A stretch of 64,000 nucleotides of DNA, from NCBI GenBank assembly GCA_963749875.1, contig CAVVOX010000004.1:434001-498000 (forward strand). Direction: 5' to 3'. The notes below the pieces were generated by a model that was given only the letters and a program-made list of their open reading frames with translations, was not told where the DNA came from and did not search any database. Both the position numbers and the translations under genes were made by a program. This stretch comes from JAHQVI01 sp963749875. Lineage in GTDB: Bacteria > Pseudomonadota > Alphaproteobacteria > Rhizobiales > Rhodomicrobiaceae. Below, piece after piece: positions 38,804 through 47,851 of this stretch; position 1 is the stretch's first letter, and each line of letters opens with the position of its first letter.

Positions 38804-39346
38804 GTGAGCCCATTGGCTGCCGACAGGATCCCTGCTGTACCGCCGGCGCCACCCCGGTTCGATGACACCCCCGACTGGGACGCCATCGAGCGGGAATATG
38901 CGGCGAATGAGGTGACCGTCGACGGGATCTGCGCCGTGCATGGCATCACGCGGTGGCAGCTCTATCACCGGGCGAGGAATTACGGCTGGCCATTGCGGCG
39001 CAGCAGCAGCCTCGCGGCCCGGCACCGCATCCAGACCGAATTTGCCCATCGCCTGATGACCGCATTGGACCTTAAAATGACCCAATTCGAAAACCGCATT
39101 GCCGAGGCCGGCAGCGCCGCCGACAGCGAACGCGACGCACGCACTTTGAACACGCTCGTGCGGCTGTTCGAAAAGCTGAAAGGCCTGAGCGCCCCTGCGG
39201 CCAAAACCGGCGTTCGCGTGGCGACACTGGTGCGCCGCGCACCCACCGCCGCGGCGTCCACCGAAAGGCGAGACTATGAGGCGGACAAACTCCGCAACGA
39301 GCTTGCGCAGCGGCTTGAGCGCTTGCGCGGACAGATCGGCGGTTGA
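38804..39346 (+). CDS. GTA small terminase subunit, gp1-like
   Basis: 180 aa from a GTG. Residues about 25-65 (DWDAIEREYAANEVTVDGIC, HGITRWQLYHRARNYGW) form the helix-turn-helix expected of a TerS; the rest is helical. It overlaps the large terminase gene by about 70 bp, as usual in these clusters. The frame stays open about 165 bases upstream and encodes AELDWAAVELDYA, which mimics DWDAIEREYAA, so the N-terminus may once have been longer or duplicated; no ATG, GTG or TTG is available there. Confidence 0.65.
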   Translation: MSPLAADRIPAVPPAPPRFDDTPDWDAIEREYAANEVTVDGICAVHGITRWQLYHRARNYGWPLRRSSSLAARHRIQTEFAHRLMTALDLKMTQFENRIAEAGSAADSERDARTLNTLVRLFEKLKGLSAPAAKTGVRVATLVRRAPTAAASTERRDYEADKLRNELAQRLERLRGQIGG

Positions 39347-40634
39347 GCGGTTCGCGCGCGCCTTGAGCGCCGAGGAGGCCGAATTCCTCCTGCATGACTG
39401 GCAGCTCTGGGCGCGCGACGACCAGCTCCCGCCGCCCCTCGATGAGACCGGCAGCGCCTGGATCACCTGGCTCATTCTCGGCGGACGCGGTGCGGGCAAG
39501 ACGCGCGCCGGCGCCGAATGGGTGCGCGGCCTCGCACTCGGCCGGCCGCCTTTCGCCGACGCGCCCGTGGAGCGCATCGCGCTGATCGGCGAGACGCTGA
39601 CAGACGCCCGCGCGGTGATGGTGGACGGCCCGTCCGGCCTTCTCGCAATTCACCCCTCAGGTGAACGCCCGTCCTATAACGCCACCCGCCGCGAGCTGAC
39701 CTGGCCGAACGGCGCGGTGGCCCAGCTCTTCTCGGCCGACGACCCCGAATCCCTGCGCGGCCCGCAATTCGGCGCGGCCTGGGCGGACGAGTTGGCGAAA
39801 TGGCGCTATGCGCAGGAGGCGTGGGACATGCTGCAATTCTGCCTGCGTCTCGGAGACCATCCGCGCCAGGCGGTGACCACGACGCCGCGCCCGGTCCCGC
39901 TGATCAAGCGCCTCATCGCCGACCCGGCGACCGCGATCAGCCGGGCGCGCACCGAAGCGAACGCCGCCAATCTCGCGCCGTCCTTCCTGAGCGGCATTGT
40001 CGGCTCCTATCGGGGCACGCGGCTCGGCCGGCAGGAACTCGACGGCGAACTGATCGAGGACCGGCCGGATGCCCTCTGGCAGCGGGAAATCATCGAGCGC
40101 TCCCGCGTCCGGGAAGCGCCGCCGCTGGAAACGATCGTCGTCGCGGTCGACCCGCCCGTCACCAGCGGTCCGCGCGCCGACGCCTGCGGCATTGTCGCGG
40201 CGGGCCGCACCGCAGATGGCCACGCCTATGTTCTCGCCGACGCCACGGTGCAGGGCGTGCAGCCGCTCGACTGGGCGCTCGCCGCCGTCAGCCTTTATGA
40301 ATCGCTCGAAGCGGACTGCATCGTCGCCGAGGTCAACCAGGGCGGCGAGCTGGTCGCCGAAATGCTCCGTCAGGTTGCGCCGACCATACCCATTCGCCAG
40401 GTGCGCGCAACGCGGGGCAAATACCTGCGCGCGGGCCCGGTCGCGGCGCTCTACCGGCGCGGCCTCGTCTTCCATGCCGGCGCGCTGCCCGAGCTGGAGG
40501 ACCAGATGTGCGACTTCGGACGCGGCGGCCTCTCCGGCGGCTCCAGCCCCGACCGGCTCGACGCACTGGTCTGGGCGCTCACCGAGCTGGTGCTGAACCG
40601 GCATCTGGGGCCGAGGATCAGGGCGCTGTTCTGA
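39276..40634 (+). CDS. GTA terminase large subunit, gp2-like
   Basis: 452 aa. ATPase: Walker A GGRGAGKTRAG (Lys75) and Walker B WADELAKW; nuclease domain starts VAVDPPVTSG with further acidic residues in IVAEVNQGGE and DRLDALVWAL. This is the DNA-packaging motor of RcGTA-type particles, which fill heads with host DNA. Complete and intact. Its 3' end (from about 40489) exists as a diverged second copy 1.1 kb downstream. Confidence 0.92.
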   Translation: MRRTNSATSLRSGLSACADRSAVERFARALSAEEAEFLLHDWQLWARDDQLPPPLDETGSAWITWLILGGRGAGKTRAGAEWVRGLALGRPPFADAPVERIALIGETLTDARAVMVDGPSGLLAIHPSGERPSYNATRRELTWPNGAVAQLFSADDPESLRGPQFGAAWADELAKWRYAQEAWDMLQFCLRLGDHPRQAVTTTPRPVPLIKRLIADPATAISRARTEANAANLAPSFLSGIVGSYRGTRLGRQELDGELIEDRPDALWQREIIERSRVREAPPLETIVVAVDPPVTSGPRADACGIVAAGRTADGHAYVLADATVQGVQPLDWALAAVSLYESLEADCIVAEVNQGGELVAEMLRQVAPTIPIRQVRATRGKYLRAGPVAALYRRGLVFHAGALPELEDQMCDFGRGGLSGGSSPDRLDALVWALTELVLNRHLGPRIRALF

Positions 40635-40846
40635 TGCACAGTGCAGGGAGGGTCGAGTGAAGCGATACCCGCCATCATGCTACGCGGCGATGGGTTTCGC
40701 GCGGCTCAACCCATCCTACGTGCCGTGGGCGGTCATGAAACAGAGGGACGCCGCCGCGGGCGCTTCGATTGCGGCGCGCGGAGCCGCGTTCGCGCCAAGA
40801 TTGCGCCCTAATGTGCTGCCTGCAAGCCAAAAGGCTGGGGACGGGA

Positions 40847-41539
40847 ATGGCGCTTATCGCCTGTTATGTCATTGCGTATGTTCAGATTTTGAGCGCCGGG
40901 TTCAATCTGTGGGGCGTCGATCCAGCGACTCTCGTCAACGTGCCGTTCGGCCGAAACACGATCTTCATCGGCCTGTTCCTGGTGGCGCACCTCCTCGGCC
41001 TCGCCGGGGCGATCCTGGTTCTCCAGAAGATGCGCCTCGGCCTGGTCCTATCGATCGCTCATCACATTCTGCTCGTGCCGGCACTGGTGGTCACGAGCTG
41101 GGAACTCGTGATGCTGATGGACGACCGCGTCAACGCCACGCTGCTCTTCATGAGCAAGCCGAACGGCTCGGATGTCGCCTTCTACTGGTCGCTCGGCTGG
41201 GGCACGGTTTTCGATCAGGCGACGCGCAACGTCCCGACCGGCTCGACCTATATCGGCATCAACCTGTTCGCTCTCGGCTGCGCCGCCGTGATGTGGACGG
41301 TGATGAAGCAGGCGGACGCTGCGACGGCCGAGCACGAGCGGGAGATGCGCCGCCGCCGAAAGCAGCAGGCACGACCCCGTCTCCCGCCGCCGGAGCGCGC
41401 GCCGCAACAGAGTCCGCCGCCACAGCGCGCGCCGCAGCCAAATCCGCAACAGCATCCACATCCGCAGCAGCGCATGTATCCGCCGCAGCAGGACGCGAGG
41501 CAGCGGCCGCGCCCCCGCGTGCCGCCCCGGGGGTATTGA
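40847..41539 (+). CDS. Membrane protein with four helices and Pro/Gln/Arg-rich tail
   Basis: 230 aa from the ATG at 40847 (GGGGACGGGA just upstream); an ATG at 40811 is an alternative. Four predicted membrane helices (about 2-22, 43-63, 70-92, 145-165) and a cytoplasmic tail (about 180-230) of P, Q, R and H repeats. Not recognised. It is not a GTA structural gene and sits between terminase and portal, bracketed by a direct duplication of the terminase 3' end. Confidence 0.6.
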   Translation: MALIACYVIAYVQILSAGFNLWGVDPATLVNVPFGRNTIFIGLFLVAHLLGLAGAILVLQKMRLGLVLSIAHHILLVPALVVTSWELVMLMDDRVNATLLFMSKPNGSDVAFYWSLGWGTVFDQATRNVPTGSTYIGINLFALGCAAVMWTVMKQADAATAEHEREMRRRRKQQARPRLPPPERAPQQSPPPQRAPQPNPQQHPHPQQRMYPPQQDARQRPRPRVPPRGY

Positions 41540-41604
41540 TGGGGGATGTCAGCGATCGATGGCGTTCGGCGAATGCAGGCGATCGTCGACAATATGGGAA
41601 TTTT

Positions 41605-41820
41605 GAGGGACGTCCGAGCTGGAGGATGAGATGTGCGACTTTGGCCGCGACTGCCTCGTCGCGCTCGTTCTCAAGCGCTCATGAAATTGGTGCTGAACCG
41701 GCGGCGGGGTCGCGGACCAGCATACCATTCTGATGGACCGATAGGGCGGGTTAAGCGAAGCGACCCGCCGCGCGGCGATGAGTCTCACGTGGCTCAACCT
41801 ATCCTACGTGCGATGTGCTT
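41605..41820 (+). repeat. Diverged duplicate of the terminase 3' end and following repeat
   Basis: CGAGCTGGAGGATGAGATGT and GTGCGACTTTGGCCGCGACT match 40491-40530 closely; TTGGTGCTGAACCGGC matches the gp2 end at about 40589. The repeat GCGATGAGTCTCACGTGGCT matches GCGATGGGTTTCGCGCGGCT at 40687. The copy is out of frame and decayed. Confidence 0.75.
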
Positions 41821-42007
41821 CCAGATTCGCCAAAAAGACCAAACTTCTCTAAACATTAATACAATAAATTTAATATCTAACGTATTTATTGTTGCAAGTT
41901 TTCAACTGCGGCAAGAGAAAGTCAAAAAACAGTCATTTTGGTTTTTCTTAGGCATTTTAATGGCCTATCTTTCAGCAATTAAATTCGCGTTCTTGTTGGG
42001 GGAAGTC

Positions 42008-42427
42008 ATGTTTAACCTGTTGTACCAAAAGGATATTCTTGGCAATTGGTGGTGTTATATCATTTCACTAGCGACATTATCATTAGCACTGACAGCTTGC
42101 ACTGGGTTCGAAATCGAAGATCATTCTTACACATTTAACGAAGCAACCGAGTCAACGGGCAATCGTTTGCTACTGCTCAACGCGGTTAGAGCAAGCAAAA
42201 ATTATCCCATGCAGTTTTCAAGAATTTCCAGCTACACGGGACAGGGGCGTGTCACGGCGGATTTTTCTCCTTCCTTTCCATTCGGTGTTGACGCAAATCA
42301 TGCTTATGACTTGAAGCCAACCGTGAAAGTTAACAGCGGCGTACAGAAGCTAGACCTTGTTGACCTCAATACAGAAGAGGCACAGGAACGCTTGAGAAAA
42401 AAGCTTGATTACAACGCTATTAAATAG
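42008..42427 (+). pseudogene. N-terminal part of a lipoprotein gene cut by IS1595 copy 3
   Basis: Begins at an ATG with GGGGGA upstream. Residues 1-31 are a lipoprotein signal (LTAC lipobox). NRLLLLNAVRASKNYPMQF resembles the LLLNLVRLRYRDTP motif of a widespread uncharacterised lipoprotein family. The frame ends at a TAG formed with the first base of the IS. The C-terminal part appears at 44729-45412. AT-rich relative to the GTA genes, so acquired. Confidence 0.6.
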
Positions 42428-42452
42428 GCTCTGTCCGCGTTGAGTATGTGTT

Positions 42453-43380
42453 TCATCCAATGGCGGCGGCCAAGCAGTGCTCGGGCGCAAGGGAAGCAGC
42501 GGATTTTTCCAGCATTCGCCGCCAGCCGAAGATAGTTGGGTAGATATTTCGTCGCCACGCCGTTGAAGCGGTTGAGCCATTTCTTGAAGCGGCTGATATA
42601 GCTATTAACGGTCTGGATGTGCAGCACCTTTTCATGCACGTGCTCGCCGTGCTGGCGAGGATCAGCTCGTATTCGATCGCTTCTGCCTTGGCGAAAGCGA
42701 TCAGCGCCGGATCGCCGTCCATGCACAGCAGCACGTCAGTGTTCGAAACTGCTCCCTTCAAAACCGCGTTGACGGCGTCCTCCGAGCGATTGTGCAACAC
42801 CGCATCCAGATGATGGCCGTAGCGGTCGCGGGCGATCAGGATCGGCGTTTGTTCGCTCTGGACAAGCCTGGCTTTTCAGCCTTGCCGCCGCGCTTCCTCG
42901 CCTTGCGCGGCAAGCGCCGCTCACCTTTCCGGCTTTGCAGAACGAAACATTCGTCGACCTCGACGATGCCGGTCAGCCGCTGGTCCTTAAGGTCTTTCTG
43001 CGCCTTCAAAAAACGATGCCTCCAACGGAAGGACGTGCTCTTGTCGATCCCGGTCCGCACCGCCGCGGCGCGGACGGTCTCCGAGCCGTTGAGCGCTTCG
43101 GCGAATTTCAGCAGCGGTCCCGCTTTCGAAGCCGGGCCAGCGGCGTGCTGGTCAGAGCGTTGGGAACGTCCTGGCGCAGGCCAGGCATTTGTAACACCAC
43201 AGACCCCGCGCCATACCATGGCGATGAATGCGAACAGGGCCGCGAACTTCCTTGCAATGCGCGCATTTAGATCGGTCTGAAACTGGCCATCGATGAGCTT
43301 TTGCGTTTCATTTCCAGCGATAGCTGCTCGCGAAGAGTATGCGATCACTTGCGGCCCTGCTGCGGCGCGAACTGACCGTT
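42453..43380 (-). pseudogene. IS1595 transposase remnant
   Basis: Same family and near-identical stretches to the intact copies (SFRWRHRFLKAQKDLKDQRL, GIVEVDECFVLQSRKGERR, LLCMDGDPALIAFAKAEAIE), but in at least three frames with losses in the zinc-ribbon part and no start. Inactive. Confidence 0.9.
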
Positions 43381-43619
43381 CCTTACAGCGTACACGGCGC
43401 TTTTTGGGATTTGGCTTTGGACTTGTGAGCGTTGCGCTCCTTGTCGTCAGTCATAGATCTCGTGAGTTCTCAACGACTTCGTTTCGCCGCCTTCGGGCCG
43501 GATATGATTCGGCAGCTGCCGTCGATGCGCATTCGCGGAGGCGATGGAACAGGAACCAGGCGGTTTCGTAATTCATACTCAATAATTTTTTGAGACCTTC
43601 TCGGCTGAACCCCTTCTGA

Positions 43620-43800
43620 GAAACGGCGATAAGTTAGCCGCTAGCACGCTGTTTGACGAGGGGATTTTCGCGCGCTGCATGACCGTGTCCGACTGTACGT
43701 AGACGTCTTGCGGCAATCCTTGCAATTGTAGACGCCGGGGCGGGTGCTCTTGCCTTTGAGCTTGGTGATGCGCTTTTCGCCTACGCAGCAACAATGGGAA
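43620..43800 (-). pseudogene. Zinc-ribbon fragment of a second IS1595-type transposase
   Basis: Minus-strand reading ITKLKGKSTRPGVYNCKDCR followed in another frame by QSDTVMQRAKIPSSN resembles the start of ISNwi1-group transposases. It lies inside the degraded copy 3 and replaces its 5' part. Confidence 0.5.
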
Positions 43801-44095
43801 CAGACCGGACCATTACTGCCAGAGCAATCCCCAGTACTCAGCGCGGGCTTCTCGTAAAGCCATTGAAATGTCCTCAGAACGTTGGCAACGTGGCCTGACC
43901 GGGATTTAACTCTGGATATTGGTCGATGATCTGTTAAATCACCGTCAAACCGCGTACAACCAGGTCATATTTCTTGCGCGGACATAATGGAATCTGTGCA
44001 AGGGTTCGTTAGACGCTCTTGGGTCCGCAATAGCACAGGTATAGAACTCGGGTGAAACAGTTTCCCTATTTCGCCATTCTGCCATCTTCACACCT

Positions 44096-44688
44096 TTGGA
44101 ACCAAAATCGCATTTTAAGGCATTAGATCAAGCAGTAAATAAATACAAACAATGTCATGAGAAACTTAAGCGCGAAGCAAAAATTTCTGGCTTTTACAAT
44201 ATTAGAAATTCCCCAACAAATCACTGCGAATATCTCTATTTCAAAGCATTTTCTACCGCATTATTTCTATCCGATTTCTATATATATGAACAAAATATTA
44301 TGAAAGAAGAACAAAAAAAGCTCCGGAGTACACTAACCTAACTGGAAAAGAGCATATTGTAATTCAAAACTACACGCAGGAAAAAAAGAAGAAATTCAGG
44401 CCCAAAATCCGCCGCAACATTTTTATTCAATTCTGATTTAGACAAAGAAAAAGATTTCTGCTTAGCTATTTTTGAGCGCAAAGGTGACGAAAGAATTCTT
44501 GAATGCAGAGAGGGTATTAATCATTATTTAAATTTAGCTAAATACGCAGATCCATCGCCAAATACTAAAAAATTTAGTTTGCAAGAATTTGCTTATGGTG
44601 TTGTAAAAAATTATAATGCAAATAGCAAATATCGATCATTGCTTGAGTACGCCAAAGGAAGAATACGTGAGAGATAGGAAACCAAACA
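44096..44688 (+). pseudogene. AT-rich gene remnant
   Basis: First frame FKALDQAVNKYKQCHEKLKR...YIYEQNIMKEEQKKLRSTLT stops at 44341; a later frame DKEKDFCLAIFERKGDERIL...YRSLLEYAKGRIRER stops at 44688. The two look like halves of one helical protein separated by frameshifts. Not recognised. It is among the most AT-rich DNA in the window. Confidence 0.4.
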
Positions 44689-44728
44689 GAAGAACATAAT
44701 TTTATAAATGAACCGGATCAATTAAGTA

Positions 44729-45412
44729 TTGGCGGAATTCGAAAAATCAGAATACGGCGACAGTACGGTACAATTGTTTCAATTACCTTCAGAATTTATG
44801 AGTAAACCTAGTGCGGGGGACAGGGTATATACCAGAAACAGTGGCGTCCCTAAGCTTAAGTATTGTTGCTCCCGCTATGGAGAAGTGGAAGAGAAGAATC
44901 GGGATGGGAGTGTCAAGAAAGAAAATGGAAAAACCGTATACAAACATAAATGTGGTAAAAAGCTATCTGATTTAACACAGACGTTTCCCACAAGGAAGCA
45001 AATCAAAGATTGCAGGTGCATAAAACAGCCCATTAAGAAAACATATACGTTGAAAGCACCATTTGAACTTGTCTTCCGTTCACCAGAACGGTTGGTAAGA
45101 TATCTTGGGGAACTTATTGCGGTTCAAGTCTACAATTCTGAGCCGTCTCCTCAATTCATCGTCGATCCTATATCAGGACAAACAGCTGAAATATTTACAG
45201 TTGAGCGCGGCACGCTGTCATCCGGCGAGGCGGCAGTAAGCGTCAACGATCCCGATGGTGAACAATTCTATATTCCCAAGCCGGACTATGGCTCGCCAAA
45301 TGCTCATCGGTCTCTGGCAACACTCGCACTTGTGCAGGATGTGCTCAACAACGCTTTTAGCACCAAGGATCTTCCGCCAGTTACCAATGTGACAGTCACA
45401 TCACCTCAATAG
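44729..45412 (+). pseudogene. C-terminal part of the split lipoprotein gene
   Basis: About 227 codons from a TTG, no signal peptide. APFELVFRSPERLVRYLGEL, EQFYIPKPDYGSPNAHRSL and the terminal AFSTKDLPPVTNVTVTSPQ match the end of the same lipoprotein family whose beginning lies at 42008. The intervening 2.3 kb includes IS1595 copy 3 and debris. The centre with Cys residues (KLKYCCSRYG, HKCGKKL, DCRCIKQP) is unusual for the family. Confidence 0.55.
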
Positions 45413-45498
45413 GCTGGTTGAGATCGCGTCAACTTTCCCTCAGCTCCGCGTATAGGGGCTAAGGAACACGCTAAGCAGAATTCAAGCGTCAATCACAA

Positions 45499-45532
45499 GG
45501 CATCCGTCTTTGTGCGTGGCGGATGCTTTTTT
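45499..45532 (+). terminator. Rho-independent terminator
   Basis: GCATCCG pairs with CGGATGC (45500-45506 and 45520-45526), followed by TTTTTT. It closes the lipoprotein/AT-rich island and isolates the portal gene from upstream transcription. Confidence 0.8.
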
Positions 45533-45546
45533 GCAAGCGGTTCAAT

Positions 45547-45654
45547 TTGTCAAACCAACAAAATTACATTTTAGAGGTTCCGGGTCAGCCGGGCGCCTTC
45601 GAGCTGCAAGTCTCCGGCGAAGAGGCCGTGCTCCTCTCCGTATTTCCACTGTGA
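45547..45654 (+). CDS. Possible 35-aa ORF before the portal gene
   Basis: TTG start, reading MSNQQNYILEVPGQPGAFEL to TGA. Residues such as GEEAVLLSVFPL look coding and GC-rich like GTA genes, so it could be a remnant of a gene truncated at the island edge. No ribosome site is clear. Confidence 0.3.
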   Translation: MSNQQNYILEVPGQPGAFELQVSGEEAVLLSVFPL

Positions 45655-45786
45655 CCTAAGGTGAAAGCCTGTTTTTGTCATTGCGCGCGCCCCCAACCCC
45701 GTCAAACGGCAGGAGCATGGTCTGCTTCGTCCGGCTCCGCTGACACTTCGCCGTCCTCGCCAAGACGCTTATCGAGAGCCCCTCTC

Positions 45787-47004
45787 ATGCCCCTCCGCAC
45801 CCTGGCGGCCGCGTTCCTGCGCGGCGCGTCCCGTTCCGCTGCACCAGCCGCCGCGCCTTCCGCCCCGGCCCCCGCAACAAAAGCGTCCGCGACCGCCTCG
45901 CTCATCGCGCTCAACCACACCGGCCAGCCGGTCTGGTCGCCGCGGGACTATGCGGCGTTCGCCCGCGAGGGCTATGCGCGCAATCCGATCGTCTACCGGG
46001 CGGTGCGGATGATCGGGGAGGCCGCCGCCTCCGTCCCCATCCGCCTGTTCGAGGCCGGCACAGAGCTGCACGAGCATCCGCTGCTCGGCCTGCTCGCCCG
46101 GCCCAATGCGGCGACCTGCGGTCCGGACATGCTGGAGGACTGGTACGGCTATCTGCTGATCGCGGGGAATGCCTATATGGAGGCGGTGAGCGTCGGCGGC
46201 GTGCCGCGCGAGCTGCATGTGCTGCGGCCCGACCGGATGAAGATCGTGCCGGGCGGCGACGGCTGGCCGGAGGCTTACGAGTATACGGCGAACGGCCTCT
46301 CGACGCGCTTCCGCCAGTCGCCGGAGGACGGCATCCGGCCGATCCTTCATATGGCGCTGTTCAATCCGTCTAATGATTATTACGGGCAATCGCCCATCGA
46401 GGCGGCCAGCTCCGCCATCGATCTGCACAATGCGGCGAGCGCGTGGAACAAGGCACTCTTGGACAATGCGGCGCGTCCGTCCGGCGCGCTGGTCTATGCG
46501 GCCAATAGCGGGCACCTCTCCGAGGAGCAGTTCGCGCGGCTCAAGGCCGAGCTGGAGTCGAACTATCAGGGCGCGGCGAATGCCGGGCGGCCGATGCTGC
46601 TGGAAGGCGGGCTCGACTGGAAGATGATGTCGCTGTCGCCGCAGGAAATGGATTTCATCGAGGCGAAGCACGCGGCGGCGCGGGAGATCGCGCTGGCGCT
46701 GGGCGTGCCGCCGATGCTGCTCGGCATACCGGGCGACAATACTTACGCGAATTACGCCGAGGCGAACCGGGTGTTGTGGCGGCAGACGGTCCTGCCGCTG
46801 GCGACGCGGACGCTGAAGGCGCTCGGCGGATGGCTCGGGCCGCAATTCGGCGAAGGGCTGGAACTGCGCCCGGCGCTCGACAAGGTCGACGCGCTTGCCG
46901 GCGAACGCGCCGCGCTGTGGGACCGGGTCAGCCACGCCGATTTTCTCACGGTGGACGAGAAACGCGCCGCGGTCGGTTATGGGCCGCTGGGCGCAGAGAG
47001 CTGA
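45787..47004 (+). CDS. GTA portal protein, gp3-like (HK97 family)
   Basis: 405 aa from the ATG at 45787. The family pattern is clear: NPIVYRAVRMIGEAAASVPI, HPLLGLLARPN, LLIAGNAYMEAV, FNPSNDYYGQSPIEAA and IALALGVPPMLLGIPGDNTY. It forms the ring at the capsid vertex through which DNA enters. An Ala/Pro-rich N-terminal stretch (10-40) is variable. Intact. It is separated from terminase by 5 kb of foreign DNA, whereas the two normally lie next to each other. Confidence 0.92.
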   Translation: MPLRTLAAAFLRGASRSAAPAAAPSAPAPATKASATASLIALNHTGQPVWSPRDYAAFAREGYARNPIVYRAVRMIGEAAASVPIRLFEAGTELHEHPLLGLLARPNAATCGPDMLEDWYGYLLIAGNAYMEAVSVGGVPRELHVLRPDRMKIVPGGDGWPEAYEYTANGLSTRFRQSPEDGIRPILHMALFNPSNDYYGQSPIEAASSAIDLHNAASAWNKALLDNAARPSGALVYAANSGHLSEEQFARLKAELESNYQGAANAGRPMLLEGGLDWKMMSLSPQEMDFIEAKHAAAREIALALGVPPMLLGIPGDNTYANYAEANRVLWRQTVLPLATRTLKALGGWLGPQFGEGLELRPALDKVDALAGERAALWDRVSHADFLTVDEKRAAVGYGPLGAES

Positions 47005-47127
47005 CCGGCCCGATTTGCGGCCGGTATTTTCCTTGCGGCGCGGTCCCCCTCGCCCACCCACCTTGGGGAGAGGGCGGTGGAACTCTGATTAAGCGTCCGA
47101 TCCCCAAAACATTCCGGAGACTGATTT

Positions 47128-47637
47128 TTGCGATCGCTGTCCAATTTCGCTCGCCCGCGCCTGGCCGCTGACGGCGGCTTCGAGGGCTATGCCAGCCTGT
47201 TCGGCGCCGAGGATGCGGGGCGCGACGTGGTCATGCCCGGCGCGTTCCGGGCCTCGCTCGCCCGGCGCGGGGCGGACGCCATCCGTATGCTGTTCCAGCA
47301 CGACCCCGCCCAGCCGATCGGCGCCTGGGAAACGGTCCGCGAGGACGCGCGCGGGCTCTATGTGCGCGGACGGCTGATCGAGGGCGTGGCGCGGGCGCGC
47401 GAAATTCTGGCGCTGATGCGGGAAGGCGCGCTTGACGGCCTCTCCATCGGCTTCCGCACCCGCAAGGCGGTGCGCGACCCGCGGACCGGCCAGCGCCGCC
47501 TTTACGAAATCGACCTTTGGGAGATCTCCATCGTCACCTTTCCCATGCTGCCGGATGCGCGTGTGAGCACTGTAAAGCACGCCGCCCGGGCAGCCTCTCC
47601 CCCGCCCGGCCGAAGAGCGCTCGCCCTATCCCTCTAG
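47128..47637 (+). CDS. GTA prohead protease, gp4-like
   Basis: 169 aa from a TTG. HK97-type prohead protease (peptidase U35): VVMPGAFRASL, His in MLFQHDPAQPIG, Ser in GALDGLSIGFRTRK and EIDLWEISIVTFPM. It cleaves the N-terminal scaffold part of the capsid protein. The gene is normally followed directly by the capsid gene; here 3.4 kb of other genes intervene. The stop TAG belongs to a palindromic repeat. Confidence 0.9.
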   Translation: MRSLSNFARPRLAADGGFEGYASLFGAEDAGRDVVMPGAFRASLARRGADAIRMLFQHDPAQPIGAWETVREDARGLYVRGRLIEGVARAREILALMREGALDGLSIGFRTRKAVRDPRTGQRRLYEIDLWEISIVTFPMLPDARVSTVKHAARAASPPPGRRALALSL

Positions 47638-47741
47638 CGCAACGCGCGTTCAAGTGAACGCGTACAGTTGCGCTAACCTTAAGGAATAGATCAACTTTTC
47701 AACGTTCAACTGAAATCAGTTGAACGTCGGTTGATCTAGGC
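47633..47741. repeat. Composite palindromic repeat, copy 4 (reverse order)
   Basis: CTAGCGCAACGCGCGTTCAAG with its GTTGCGCTAA partner comes first (47634-47675), then TAGATCAACTTTTCAACGTT with GTTGAACGTCGGTTGATCTA (47688-47739). Same two modules as near 4000, swapped because the element is inverted. Confidence 0.85.
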
Positions 47742-47851
47742 TGAGCCACCCGCTTCGCGGCTCCCCCGGCCTCCGGCCCACCGCGCACGCCCCAGCGCGG
47801 CGCGAAGCCCCGCCGGGCGGGGGCATCTGATGCGGCTGGACCGATCCCGCG

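Larger units (their letters stand above)
42427..43857 (-). mobile_element. Degraded IS1595-family element, copy 3
   Basis: The left end GGCTCTGTCCGCGTTGAGTA is intact. About 960 bp match copies 1 and 2 with scattered indels up to about 43385. Then about 400 bp of unrelated sequence replaces the transposase start. The right end (from AATGGGAACA at 43791 through CAATCCCCAGTACTCAGCGC) is degraded. Confidence 0.85.
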
